The notes under the pieces are model-generated. The model saw only the letters and a list, made by a program, of their open reading frames with translations. It searched no databases and was not told where the DNA came from. Position numbers and translations under genes: made by a program. A stretch of DNA of 62,146 nt from a virus. Positions 36,459 through 45,553 of this stretch are shown here, piece after piece; within the stretch, counting starts at the first letter, position 1; each line of letters starts with the position of its first letter. The stretch lies in IMG/VR virus record IMGVR_UViG_3300033183_000484, positions 1 to 62,146 of that record. One strand, 5' to 3'.

Positions 36459-37954
36459 TACGCGCCCCAAATATTCTTGGATAAAAATTCAGCGATAGCC
36501 TTACGCCCAAAGCCGAGAGAGGCTCCTGCGCCGTCGAATGTGACCGCATCCACGAGCAAACCAGCTTTCTCGAGCACCTCATGACCGGGCTCGTGATGAC
36601 CTGGTGTCAAAATCAAGCCGTGCCTAATACGTTCAAAGGCATTTGGGATCTGTTGCAGACCAATCAGGCGTTCCAATGCTTCATTGCATGCTAAATTGGG
36701 ATCAATTTTGCTCAATGCATGAGGCGTCCACACTGCAACTCGGTGCGGGTAACCACTGTCGTCCATCGGGTTGGAAATCTTCAATGCAACGTGAGCACGA
36801 GAAGCAAACTGTAAAGTTCCAGGCTCTTCGGGTCGGGCCATTACTTCAACCACTCGGCCGATGTCTTTCAACCAAAAAACTGCTATTGGCCTCTCTTGGT
36901 CGAACCAAATTCCATTCACAGCCTCATTTCTAAATATGATCGGCGACTGTGCCATCAAATGAGCATCTGGCATCTCATGAATGGCTAAGACTAGACACAG
37001 GACGGCAAATTCTGTCCATGTTTCGGCCTGCCAAGCCCACAGTTCGTCTTTAGCTTTTTCTCGTTGCAGAAGCTTCTCCCAAGCCTCCCTAACCGCACGA
37101 TATCCCTTATCCTCCATCAGTACGTAATTGGGTGTGATATCTGCTAGTGCGACTCCAATCCCAAGGCCGCGCAAATCGGCGGCCATCCCTTTGCATAATT
37201 TATTATAACTCTCGACAGCTACGTACCTTTGGCTCCCCTGCGCTTTTGCATGTTCGCGCAACCATTCTTGGCATACATCCGACGCAAGTCTGCAATAGGC
37301 ATGCATTACGCGATTTTCCAAAGTGTCGAAATTTTCTTTTCGAATGACAGCCATAATACGCTGTTCACTTCCTGCACGTTCCGCAACTGTCGATCCAGGT
37401 TGACGGGATAACCAAACCATCGAACCACGATCCATTTCTTGCACTCGATCTAATGGTATTAACTCACGTTCGCGACGAAGGACTCTGCGAATACGTGATC
37501 TTAACTCCTTTAAAATAATAGCTAACTCTCGTGCTTGCTTAACAATCTCCGCCATTCGTGGTTCTTCTTCACGTTCAGCTGCATCCCAAGACAGTTTTAG
37601 ATTGGACCAAAGGTGACTTGGATCATCAAGTGCCTCCTCCAGTTCCTGAACGCGTGCTACAACTTCATTCATGCGCGCTAGCGCTCGCACAGCATCGTCC
37701 GGAGCTTCCAATTCTTTTCCGGTTTTTGGGCGAATTAGAAAGTTGTCGCGTAGCGGAGCGTCTTCTTGCGTTTTTTTCGGATACGGATGTTGGACAAGTA
37801 AGCGCTCAACTCCATTCACTTTGCTCCTCATAAGAACAGAGTGACGCCCGGGCTGTTCCCCAGCACTTACTTCGGAAATCAAACAATCGCGCACGGAAAA
37901 CGGCTCGCCTTCATCTAGCCCTTTTCCCAACCATGGCCGCGAAAGACGGATCAT
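36458..37954 (-). CDS. McrC-like DUF2357 protein of the CoCoNuT operon
   Basis: This 498-residue protein has a helical region at about 85-165 and the DUF2357 signature ENFDTLENRVMHAYCRLA (residues 207-224), comparable to the 'TPENR' motif of McrC-type proteins. McrC homologs bind the McrB-type ring and carry a PD-(D/E)xK nuclease; here I cannot point to a convincing D...(D/E)xK set in the C-terminal 200 residues, so the nuclease may be lost or very divergent. It overlaps the McrB-like gene by TAATG, the standard McrBC order. Confidence 0.65.
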   Translation of the reverse strand: MIRLSRPWLGKGLDEGEPFSVRDCLISEVSAGEQPGRHSVLMRSKVNGVERLLVQHPYPKKTQEDAPLRDNFLIRPKTGKELEAPDDAVRALARMNEVVARVQELEEALDDPSHLWSNLKLSWDAAEREEEPRMAEIVKQARELAIILKELRSRIRRVLRRERELIPLDRVQEMDRGSMVWLSRQPGSTVAERAGSEQRIMAVIRKENFDTLENRVMHAYCRLASDVCQEWLREHAKAQGSQRYVAVESYNKLCKGMAADLRGLGIGVALADITPNYVLMEDKGYRAVREAWEKLLQREKAKDELWAWQAETWTEFAVLCLVLAIHEMPDAHLMAQSPIIFRNEAVNGIWFDQERPIAVFWLKDIGRVVEVMARPEEPGTLQFASRAHVALKISNPMDDSGYPHRVAVWTPHALSKIDPNLACNEALERLIGLQQIPNAFERIRHGLILTPGHHEPGHEVLEKAGLLVDAVTFDGAGASLGFGRKAIAEFLSKNIWGA

Positions 37955-39924
37955 TAACGGATGACCCCTCTCCAGACAAATTGCCCGGTAGTTTCTGCGG
38001 CCTCAACAGACTGCTTTATTGCCTCAGCTAGCGGGTCATCTCCAAACTTGGTCGCTAGCTTTTCGAGTTTTTCAAATTCAGCGCTGCATTCTTCGACGTC
38101 AACACCACGCAATTTGGGAAGAAGTCGCATTTCTATTTGATCTGCCAATGCCAAGCCAATACGATCTCCTACCCCGTCGCCATCAGGGTAAACAGTTGCA
38201 TAAGCTTTGATTGCACGTCCAAGACGATGACCGAACGGCTTTCCAAAATTCTGCATGAGCCCCAACATTTCTTGGATAGCACCATCAACTCGGGTCAAAT
38301 CAGATCCAGTGAGCGGGAGATTACACCACGTGTCCCAAACGGCTCGGCTCAATGCACGAATAGGAACGGCTTCATTGGATTGTCGAACTTGAGCAATCGA
38401 ACGAGGCGCGCCAAAACGCATGACATTCGCACGGTCTACCACCTTGTCAGACAGCGACTGTGTGCTCTCATCTTCATTCATCGTACCTGCAAAAAGGAGA
38501 TTGTAGCCGGGGAAAATACGCGTGACTGCGTTAGGTATTTCAAGCTCGATCTCTGCATCCTTCCTGAGGTTAACGTCCCCGACCGCATCTCGTGCAGGTC
38601 TACTTTCAAGACGACTTAAGAAGTCTGAGAAATAGTACTCAACACGAGCAAGGTTCATCTCATCGAGAAGAACCATCATCATCCTATCTCTGAGGGCACC
38701 CTCTTCATTATTCTGCTCGTCCATTGCGTAAAGCGCGCGAGCCATATCCGTTGGCCGGAAACGCCCCTCAATGTAATTGTAGAACCCCATTAAATCCTGG
38801 GGACTATCCCACCTGGGTTGAACAGGCACTTGAAGAAAACCAATTCCCATACCCGCAGCATATTGACGAGGGAGTTGGCTCTTACCTGTACCCGAAATAC
38901 CCGCCAAAACCGTCATCTGCGTGGTGTCATTCACTTTCATCGAAGTATGGAAGGCTCGCAAGGTTCGTTCTGGGTACGATAAGCCAAAAGCGTCAAAACG
39001 CTTTTTGACGCTCTTTAGAGCATCGTCTTCATTTTCAGGCTGCGGCTTATCCCAAGAGAGCATATTAGCAATTACTTGAGGTTGCTCTTTGAGCTCACGC
39101 ATGGGGTCTTCGTTGCTTGACTTTCTCCCATCTGGCGATGGCAACAACTTTATTTGTTCTTCCAAATAAACCTTGCGTGCTTCCAATGAAGAAACTGTAG
39201 CATCAAGATCTAGCTGTGATTGTTTTTTTGCAGCGTAATCTGATGTCAAAGCATCCAAATCGACATGCACAGACTGGAGCTGTTCTCTAGACACTTGAAG
39301 CTCGTGATCCAGGCTTTCAACCCGAGATGATTTTTCAAAAATTAGACCGTCAATATTTGAATGTTCCCGCCGCAACTTATCGAGTTGTTTTTCAGCATCC
39401 TCAAGTTCAGCAGCTTTACTGTATAGTTCTGACACTTTCTGAGATAGATCTCTTTCTCTGCCCTCGAGTGAAGCTATCTGTCCAACCAACGTTTCAGCAC
39501 GCTCTAGGCGTTCTTTGACAACGTCATAATCAGCCGTCGCGTTTGCAAGTTGTGCTTCCAATTCAACTTTGGAAATTTGAGCTTTTTCAATTTCGTCTCG
39601 AACAGAATTAACTTCCTTTCGCCGCTCTGCGCTTTGTTCCCATTCTCGGAGAAGTTCGTCTCGTTGGCGAACTAACGCATCAACCTCAGCCTGAATTTCC
39701 GCGATATGTGCCAACGCCTTCCGACGAGCCTCAAGATCATTTTCAAGATCAAGTAACGTCGCTCGCTTTTCTTCAATACGAGCAGAAACAGCGCGCTCCT
39801 CCTCTAAAGGACCGGCTAAAGCAACTGCCTTATCGTGCCAAACTGCCTTAATGAGAGTCAGCAAAATGAGCGCGATGACCGCGACACATAGCGCGATAAA
39901 AATGTAAAGATTTGCATCAAGCAT
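37954..39924 (-). CDS. Membrane-anchored coiled-coil McrB-like AAA+ protein (CnuB-like)
   Basis: This 656-residue protein has a membrane helix at residues 5-27, a long coiled coil at about 40-260, and an McrB-family AAA+ domain. Walker A is GISGTGKS (342-349), Walker B is LLDEMNLARVEYY (419-431), and the sensor segment FAGTMNEDES (478-487) is the McrB-type MNxxD region. McrB-type motors use GTP or ATP to drive an McrC partner, encoded directly downstream. A coiled coil in place of the DNA-binding head is the hallmark of the CoCoNuT branch. Membrane anchoring suggests action at the inner membrane. Confidence 0.8.
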   Translation of the reverse strand: MLDANLYIFIALCVAVIALILLTLIKAVWHDKAVALAGPLEEERAVSARIEEKRATLLDLENDLEARRKALAHIAEIQAEVDALVRQRDELLREWEQSAERRKEVNSVRDEIEKAQISKVELEAQLANATADYDVVKERLERAETLVGQIASLEGRERDLSQKVSELYSKAAELEDAEKQLDKLRREHSNIDGLIFEKSSRVESLDHELQVSREQLQSVHVDLDALTSDYAAKKQSQLDLDATVSSLEARKVYLEEQIKLLPSPDGRKSSNEDPMRELKEQPQVIANMLSWDKPQPENEDDALKSVKKRFDAFGLSYPERTLRAFHTSMKVNDTTQMTVLAGISGTGKSQLPRQYAAGMGIGFLQVPVQPRWDSPQDLMGFYNYIEGRFRPTDMARALYAMDEQNNEEGALRDRMMMVLLDEMNLARVEYYFSDFLSRLESRPARDAVGDVNLRKDAEIELEIPNAVTRIFPGYNLLFAGTMNEDESTQSLSDKVVDRANVMRFGAPRSIAQVRQSNEAVPIRALSRAVWDTWCNLPLTGSDLTRVDGAIQEMLGLMQNFGKPFGHRLGRAIKAYATVYPDGDGVGDRIGLALADQIEMRLLPKLRGVDVEECSAEFEKLEKLATKFGDDPLAEAIKQSVEAAETTGQFVWRGVIR

Positions 39925-39935
39925 TTACCCGTCCT

Positions 39936-41411
39936 CTATTGGTTCGGCATCTGGGAAGCTGCATTAGAAATTGCATCCAATTGCATCCTGTAAACTTCGA
40001 CTTCCGATGCAAATTTGGCAGAGTTCTGACGCAGCTCATCCACAATGGGTGTCAATGCATCTCGCGTTGCCTCAAGTACCGTAATCTCAGCATCTATTTG
40101 ATTTTTCCGGTCTTCTAATGCTTGTATCTGCGCCCGAGCATCGTCTCTCTGGATAATAAATTGTCGGGCTTCAGAAACATCTGCCTGTAAATCTCTCAAG
40201 GTTTGATCGAGTGACGCTTGTTCCGCTCTCTTCACTGAAAGAACTTCCTCTGCCCGAGCAACTTCCTGACTTATAATATCAATGCGGGCCACCTGCTCTT
40301 CAACTAAGGCAACTCTTTCCTGATAATTGGCGATACGCGTTCTCAAATCATCAAGACTTTGCTGTTGAGTTGAAATTTGTCCATTTACAGACTCAAGCTC
40401 GATAATGAGTGCCGCACGATCAGAGAGTAACTGTTGCTTCTGCTGATTGAGCCCATCGACAGTGCCGTTAAGGTCAGCGATTTCCTCATCTAGTCCGTCG
40501 CGCTTGAGTAAATCGTCCGCCAAGAAGGCGACATCTGCTTTCAACATATCACGTTGATCGCTCAAATTCTGAAATTCTGTTGTGACATCAGCAATCTTTT
40601 GTTGAACGTCATCAAGTGCTTTCTCTTGAGCCAACACTGCAGTCTGATTTGCCTCTAGGTCACGCTTGGTAGTTTCTAAATCATTAATTGCAATGGTGAG
40701 AGCTCGTTGCGTTTCCGCCAGTGAATCGTTGGCTTCCGAGATATTTGTTTCCACCGACCTCAATTCTTCAGCCCTTAGCAACAAAGAATCTACATTTCTC
40801 TGCAATCTATTAAACTCATTGAGTAAAGCTGACTTATCGGTTTCTAGCTGTGCATTGGACTGCTGCAGCTCATCTCTCTCCCTTCTAAGCACAACTATTT
40901 GATCACCTAGAGCCGAGTGATTTGAAGTTAAATTTGCAATAGCGTCTTCGAGCAAGGCTTTATCTTGTTGCAGACTAACAATATTGTTTTGAACCTCTCT
41001 TTCTTGTTGCTGAAATTCACCTAGGGTGACGGCTGCAGATGAAGCCTGATCTAACGTTTTCTGGGCCTCCGGAATTCTTGGCAACAAACGATCCAAGTCT
41101 TCTCGGGCTGCGCGTATATCAGAATTTAGACCTTCCAGTTCAGCAGTGATCTGTATTTTTTGGGCTCTCAAATTGCTATTTTCCGATGTAGCTTGGGCGA
41201 TATCATTCAAGAGTTGCCCATGCTCTCCCAAAAGCCCTTCACGCTGGCTTTGATAATAATCAATATCACTTGCAATCATTCCATACTTCTGGCTCAAACC
41301 ATTGACTTGAATCCCCAAGTAAATCACCGCCCCTAACGAAACGGTTGCAAGGATCGCAGCCAGCGAAGTATGCGTTCGCGAGTTACGATAAGTCTTGTTC
41401 GATGATGTCAA
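39936..41411 (-). CDS. Membrane-anchored long coiled-coil protein
   Basis: This 491-residue protein starts at a TTG with GGAGG six bases upstream; no ATG lies before the membrane helix (residues 15-35), which supports the TTG. The remainder is almost entirely coiled coil, rich in Gln, Leu, Glu and Asp. It has no enzyme motif. Its N-terminal anchor and length parallel the McrB-like protein, so the two may pair along their coils. Large coiled-coil proteins of this kind accompany CoCoNuT loci. It overlaps the helicase gene by 29 bases. Confidence 0.7.
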   Translation of the reverse strand: MTSSNKTYRNSRTHTSLAAILATVSLGAVIYLGIQVNGLSQKYGMIASDIDYYQSQREGLLGEHGQLLNDIAQATSENSNLRAQKIQITAELEGLNSDIRAAREDLDRLLPRIPEAQKTLDQASSAAVTLGEFQQQEREVQNNIVSLQQDKALLEDAIANLTSNHSALGDQIVVLRRERDELQQSNAQLETDKSALLNEFNRLQRNVDSLLLRAEELRSVETNISEANDSLAETQRALTIAINDLETTKRDLEANQTAVLAQEKALDDVQQKIADVTTEFQNLSDQRDMLKADVAFLADDLLKRDGLDEEIADLNGTVDGLNQQKQQLLSDRAALIIELESVNGQISTQQQSLDDLRTRIANYQERVALVEEQVARIDIISQEVARAEEVLSVKRAEQASLDQTLRDLQADVSEARQFIIQRDDARAQIQALEDRKNQIDAEITVLEATRDALTPIVDELRQNSAKFASEVEVYRMQLDAISNAASQMPNQ

Positions 41412-44400
41412 GGCATGCCTCCATATTGTTGGCTAATTCATCAACCCAAAAACGGCGCACACGCCACCCCAAGGATTTTAATTGGTGATCGCGCCAATAA
41501 TCCGAAATCTTGCGCGATCCGTCTGTGTTCTGGTGCCAACGCCGACCGTCGACCTCGAGGTCAAGTTTGATTCCGTTTGCCCCAAAAAGCGCAAAATCTA
41601 GACGGCGGCCGGCTATTTCATACTGAGGCTCTGGTTTAAGACCACGCTCAATAAGTGCATAGTAGACTCTACGCTCCCAACCACTGTCAAATATGCCCTC
41701 ACCTGGACGCGTTGGTGGTTCAGTGGCAGCAGCAGCAAGAGATGCCAATGAGCGTAATTTACCCGATCTGGCAAAAGATAAATCACCAAATATATGAGCC
41801 ACAGCTCGAGCACGCGAAATTGCAACATTCAATCGGCGGGTGTCCTTTTGAACGAACGCTATAGCCGATGAGCGGCTCGCTCCACCAAGCGTAGGCGAAA
41901 ACAGAATGACGTCACGCTCTTGTCCCTGAAAACCATCTACGGTAGCGACCCGGAATTCAGCACCCTCAAGTTTTTGGTCGGGGATACGCGCCCTAACAGC
42001 ACGTTCAATAGCCGCAACTTGCCCTCTAAAGGGGGAAACAACGCCAATAGTACCTTCATAAGCTTCTGCAATGAGCAGTTTTTCAAGGTGAGTTACAATT
42101 GCTTCAATTTCCGAGTCATTGGTATTATTTTGGCCCTGAACTAAAGGAGCAGGAACATCTGTCCATGCAAGCCCTGGCTTTTGAGACGCTGGCGCTCGAA
42201 TTGTTTTTGGATCGTACGCAGTTTTTAGTTCACCGCCGTAAAAGTTTGAGCTGATATAATCAACGATAGGCCCAACCGAACGATATTGCTGTTTCAGCAA
42301 GATTTTTTCAGCACCGTTTGTTCGTCGAGCAAAATCAAATAAAGCCTGTTTGCTTTGAGCATACCTACTCATTTTTTGTACGGGGAGACCCTGTGCCTGC
42401 ATCAAATTTCGATCCTGAGCCTGACCGATTTGAGCAATAAAATTGAGTTGTCGATTATCCCCGACAACGACCGCACGCCGGGCGCGCGCCAACAAAGGAA
42501 GGGCAGATCCAATATCACATTGACTTGCTTCATCGAAAATCACCAAATCAAAAAGTCCTGGCTCCAATGGAATACGTTTTGGAGTACCTAAGATTGAAGC
42601 TAACCAAAGAGGCCTATGCTGCACGACGGATTGCGCCAAGCCCGAGGGCACATGGCCACTAGCACCTGAGAAATCAAAGTCAGCCTTCTGGTGTTCTATA
42701 ATATCCAATTCTTCCAATGTCACAGAGGTCCTATCTTTCAATATGATAGGCAAAACTCTTCGGGTTGTTTCTGCAAGAACTTGAGTTTGAGACACGACGT
42801 CGGGAGGTGTGCCCAACTTGTCGCGGTCTGACCGCAGTCTTGCCAAACGTTTGTCCAATGTCTCCGATACTTTTAGCGGAACAAATCTGCCACCCACTCC
42901 AAAACTCATTATCTTCGACAGAAACCTAATTAACCTTTCAATCAGGCTCGGTTGATATTGTTCAGTTTCCGAATGCTTCGCGAGAGTGTTATCCAGTTGA
43001 GCCTGTGCCTCGAGTTGCTCAATGACGTCTGCAATTTCACACTCTAATCGGGTCCGCTCTGAAATATTCAGAAGAGCACTCTTCCGCTCAGACGCAAGCT
43101 GCATGAGCGCATTAACAGTTTGACTTTCAAGATAATTACCTTGTTCGGCAGGTAGGGTAACCAGCTCATCAAGTACCTTGCCAAAAGACACGTCAAGATT
43201 TCGCGACGGATCCAAAGTTCGAACGAGAAACGGCAAATCTTCTGCTATTGATCCCAAACGGTCTTGCACCGCGTCAAGTGCTTGGTGGTTTTTTGAAGCT
43301 ACCAAAACGGAGCCACCAGCGGCGAGAACTGATGCAGCCATAGATACGATTGCTTGAGACTTTCCCGTACCAGGTGGACCCGTCACAACAGTCAAATGCT
43401 CTATTGCGGCCTTTTGAACAGCTTCTATTTGTTCAGCATTGAGCGGCCCGACATTTAACGGGTAAACATCTGAAGGGGGGATCTTACTTTCAAGGCCTAA
43501 GAATGGAGCAAGCGCCGTTCTTTGCAATTGCTCTGTTTTCCAAGTCGCAATGGTATCAAGATCTTTAATCGAACCCGCTGTAAAACTGCTTTCATCAGGT
43601 AGGAACAAACCCGCCATGTTAAAAATGCCAGTTTGATCAAGCGCTAACGTACGACCCAGGTCCTTCGATTGAAGATCATCTCTGATAAGAGTCGCTGCGG
43701 CCTCAGACAAACGGAACCTAAATTCGTCCTTTTCAAGACCTATTCCGGCATCCCCTTCAAAAACAGCCGCCAAGGCATCCCGACGCCATACCGTAACGTT
43801 TGAAGCACCTCTTACCCAATGTGGATTTACTAAAATATCGTTAGATTCAACAGATATATGAAGTTCACCAGCTACACGCTCCCAAGTCGCCGCAATTAAG
43901 CCGACAGGCCATACAACCGGCACGCCAGACTTCCGACCAACACATATCGGCCAGCCAATCGCGAGAGCGTTTTCATTGGCTTCACGTTGTAGTAAGGCCG
44001 TACGAAAATTAGGGGCAAGACTATCCAACTGTATGCGGATTTTTTGAATACCACTATCTGTTGGCAAGAACTTATTGGGACCACTGATCAAGTGCCAAGC
44101 ACGTCCATACCTATCAACATTTTCTTCAAGAGCCCCCCTCGGGTCTGATCGAAGTGCCGACCGATAATATCGCAGCAGAGCTGACGGATCCAATGCGGCA
44201 TGATCATCTGTATCGATAAACTCAATTTCTTCGGCTTGTACCGTCTGGAGAACAAATGGCGCGGCATACAAGTGTTCCGCTGTCATTTCTGAATTTGAAG
44301 AGCTCTCCTTGGACACTCCATTAACGGATGCCGCTAAAGATTTATTGATAGGAACCCACTTTCCTGATGACAGACGCCTTACTTGCCCCGCCTTCACGAG

Positions 44401-44526
44401 ATCTTCAAGCTCAGCAACCATGGCCATTCTTTCGTTCGCGTCGAACGAACAACCAATGAGAGCCTGAAGCTCCTGCAATGTTCGCCCTCTAGGAAACGAA
44501 CGAATTGTGTTCATTAAGAGAGACAT
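41383..44526 (-). CDS. SF1 (UPF1/DNA2-like) helicase with C-terminal Vsr/DUF559-like nuclease (CnuH-like)
   Basis: This is a 1,047-residue protein. Residues 1-60 look like a winged helix. The SF1 core has Walker A GPPGTGKS (383-390), DEAS (665-668), QQYRSVGPI, VDGFQGQERDVI and NVAISRARA. The last 110 residues form a PD-(D/E)xK fold nuclease of the DUF559/Vsr type: FDSGWERRVYYAL, RLDFALF and LEVDGRRWH, then SLGWRVRRFWVDEL. UPF1-like helicases are reported in CoCoNuT systems and are suggested to act on RNA. It is the first gene of the operon. Confidence 0.8.
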   Translation of the reverse strand: MSLLMNTIRSFPRGRTLQELQALIGCSFDANERMAMVAELEDLVKAGQVRRLSSGKWVPINKSLAASVNGVSKESSSNSEMTAEHLYAAPFVLQTVQAEEIEFIDTDDHAALDPSALLRYYRSALRSDPRGALEENVDRYGRAWHLISGPNKFLPTDSGIQKIRIQLDSLAPNFRTALLQREANENALAIGWPICVGRKSGVPVVWPVGLIAATWERVAGELHISVESNDILVNPHWVRGASNVTVWRRDALAAVFEGDAGIGLEKDEFRFRLSEAAATLIRDDLQSKDLGRTLALDQTGIFNMAGLFLPDESSFTAGSIKDLDTIATWKTEQLQRTALAPFLGLESKIPPSDVYPLNVGPLNAEQIEAVQKAAIEHLTVVTGPPGTGKSQAIVSMAASVLAAGGSVLVASKNHQALDAVQDRLGSIAEDLPFLVRTLDPSRNLDVSFGKVLDELVTLPAEQGNYLESQTVNALMQLASERKSALLNISERTRLECEIADVIEQLEAQAQLDNTLAKHSETEQYQPSLIERLIRFLSKIMSFGVGGRFVPLKVSETLDKRLARLRSDRDKLGTPPDVVSQTQVLAETTRRVLPIILKDRTSVTLEELDIIEHQKADFDFSGASGHVPSGLAQSVVQHRPLWLASILGTPKRIPLEPGLFDLVIFDEASQCDIGSALPLLARARRAVVVGDNRQLNFIAQIGQAQDRNLMQAQGLPVQKMSRYAQSKQALFDFARRTNGAEKILLKQQYRSVGPIVDYISSNFYGGELKTAYDPKTIRAPASQKPGLAWTDVPAPLVQGQNNTNDSEIEAIVTHLEKLLIAEAYEGTIGVVSPFRGQVAAIERAVRARIPDQKLEGAEFRVATVDGFQGQERDVILFSPTLGGASRSSAIAFVQKDTRRLNVAISRARAVAHIFGDLSFARSGKLRSLASLAAAATEPPTRPGEGIFDSGWERRVYYALIERGLKPEPQYEIAGRRLDFALFGANGIKLDLEVDGRRWHQNTDGSRKISDYWRDHQLKSLGWRVRRFWVDELANNMEACLDIIEQDLS

Positions 44527-44990
44527 GAACCTTACGGAATCTAAAATTGTCTAAGAGCATTTCACCCCTCAACAGAACCCGATGAAGCGAGCAGCGTCCA
44601 TAAGAAAAAGTCTAACTCTGACACTTTTTCAACCAACAAGTAAAATAGTACAGTACTGCCCTGCAATTACGCTTCGTGGTGTACAGAAATCCCAGTGTCA
44701 CTATCATGGCCAAATCTCGATAGAACTTTGGAGCCTCCAACGATTTAAAAAATGCTTTGATTGTAATCGGAAACGTTCCCACAGATCAGTGAGAACCCAA
44801 GAGTAGCAATCGATTTAATGAAAAACACCAAGAATACTGCCACATATGATTGGAGACAGCTGATTATCAATGATTACGGCTTTTCTGGGGGGGGGACGGC
44901 TCACCAAACGTTGACATGGCGTTGACATGAAACGCAGCAATAATTCCCCAGTATTTTACTCGGAAACTAAGTTTTTGATTTATTTAGGTA
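44527..44990. other. Gene-free stretch upstream of the CoCoNuT operon
   Basis: No convincing gene is present. The stretch should hold the promoter of the minus-strand operon. It also contains a run of nine G residues (44,887-44,895) and two copies of CGTTGACATG (44,909-44,918 and 44,920-44,929) at an 11-bp period, about 75 bases outside the left attachment site. A 74-codon plus-strand frame at 44,582-44,806 has no supporting features. Confidence 0.5.
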
Positions 44991-45038
44991 TTTTGGTTGC
45001 GGGGGTAGGATTTGAACCTACGACCTTCAGGTTATGAG
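44991..45038 (-). repeat. Left attachment site: 3' half of an initiator tRNA gene
   Basis: The stretch matches the 3' half of the tRNA at 61,979-62,055, from the anticodon loop to the CCA. The last 18 bases (45,021-45,038) are identical in both copies. The T-arm differs by a compensated base pair. This is the remnant left by integration into the tRNA, with the intact gene restored at the right end. Confidence 0.9.
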
Positions 45039-45179
45039 GCGCTCCAGTGCGGGCACAATACCTTCGCAATATCAGTGGCTTAGACAGATTTTCACGACGC
45101 AACGTCATTCACGTGTCGCACGGAAACGCCGTAAGCCGTTGGGAAAAAACGGGAATCCGGTCACGGGATTCACCAGCGC

Positions 45180-45473
45180 CTAAGGTCGCAGTTCATTGCA
45201 GCGCTGCCGGGCGTAGGCCCAGGCCGAGAATGGTGGGGTGTCGGGCCCGGGGGATGGCCCCTTGATCCACGGGTCTTCACCGAACGACGTGTATTGATCG
45301 TAGAGTTCGTCGGCGGTTTTGGCGGGATTGTCCTGCAGAAATTCATCCACGATCTTCTGGCAAGCGGCCACGGCCGCGTCGAGGCTGTCGAAGGTTCCGA
45401 GGCAATACCGCTCGTCTTCGTCCATGTAATGGAAGTTGTCATCGACGTAGACAGTCCAGTCGCCCCCTGCCAT
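45180..45473 (-). CDS. Small conserved-looking protein next to integrase
   Basis: The ATG at 45,473 with GGAGGAGG upstream gives 97 acidic residues starting MAGGDWTVYVDDNFHYMDE. It contains an AAVAACQKIVDEFL helix and a Pro-rich stretch near its end. No known motif. It lies between the left attachment site and the integrase on the same strand, a common place for accessory genes of integrated elements. Confidence 0.6.
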   Translation of the reverse strand: MAGGDWTVYVDDNFHYMDEDERYCLGTFDSLDAAVAACQKIVDEFLQDNPAKTADELYDQYTSFGEDPWIKGPSPGPDTPPFSAWAYARQRCNELRP

Positions 45474-45553
45474 CGCCTCCTCCAAACAGTGCAACCCAAT
45501 GCCTCGACTGTATTGTGCCGCGTCATGGCGATCAAGGCCGCGACGGGCCCCTG

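Noticed and set aside
37954-41411. Zorya (ZorAB-like) membrane motor
   Set aside because: The membrane coiled-coil proteins lack MotA/MotB-type helices and a peptidoglycan-binding domain; one has an McrB AAA+ domain instead.
44582-44806. 74-codon plus-strand frame upstream of the helicase
   Set aside because: No ribosome site or recognisable motif beyond one CxxC; probably non-coding.
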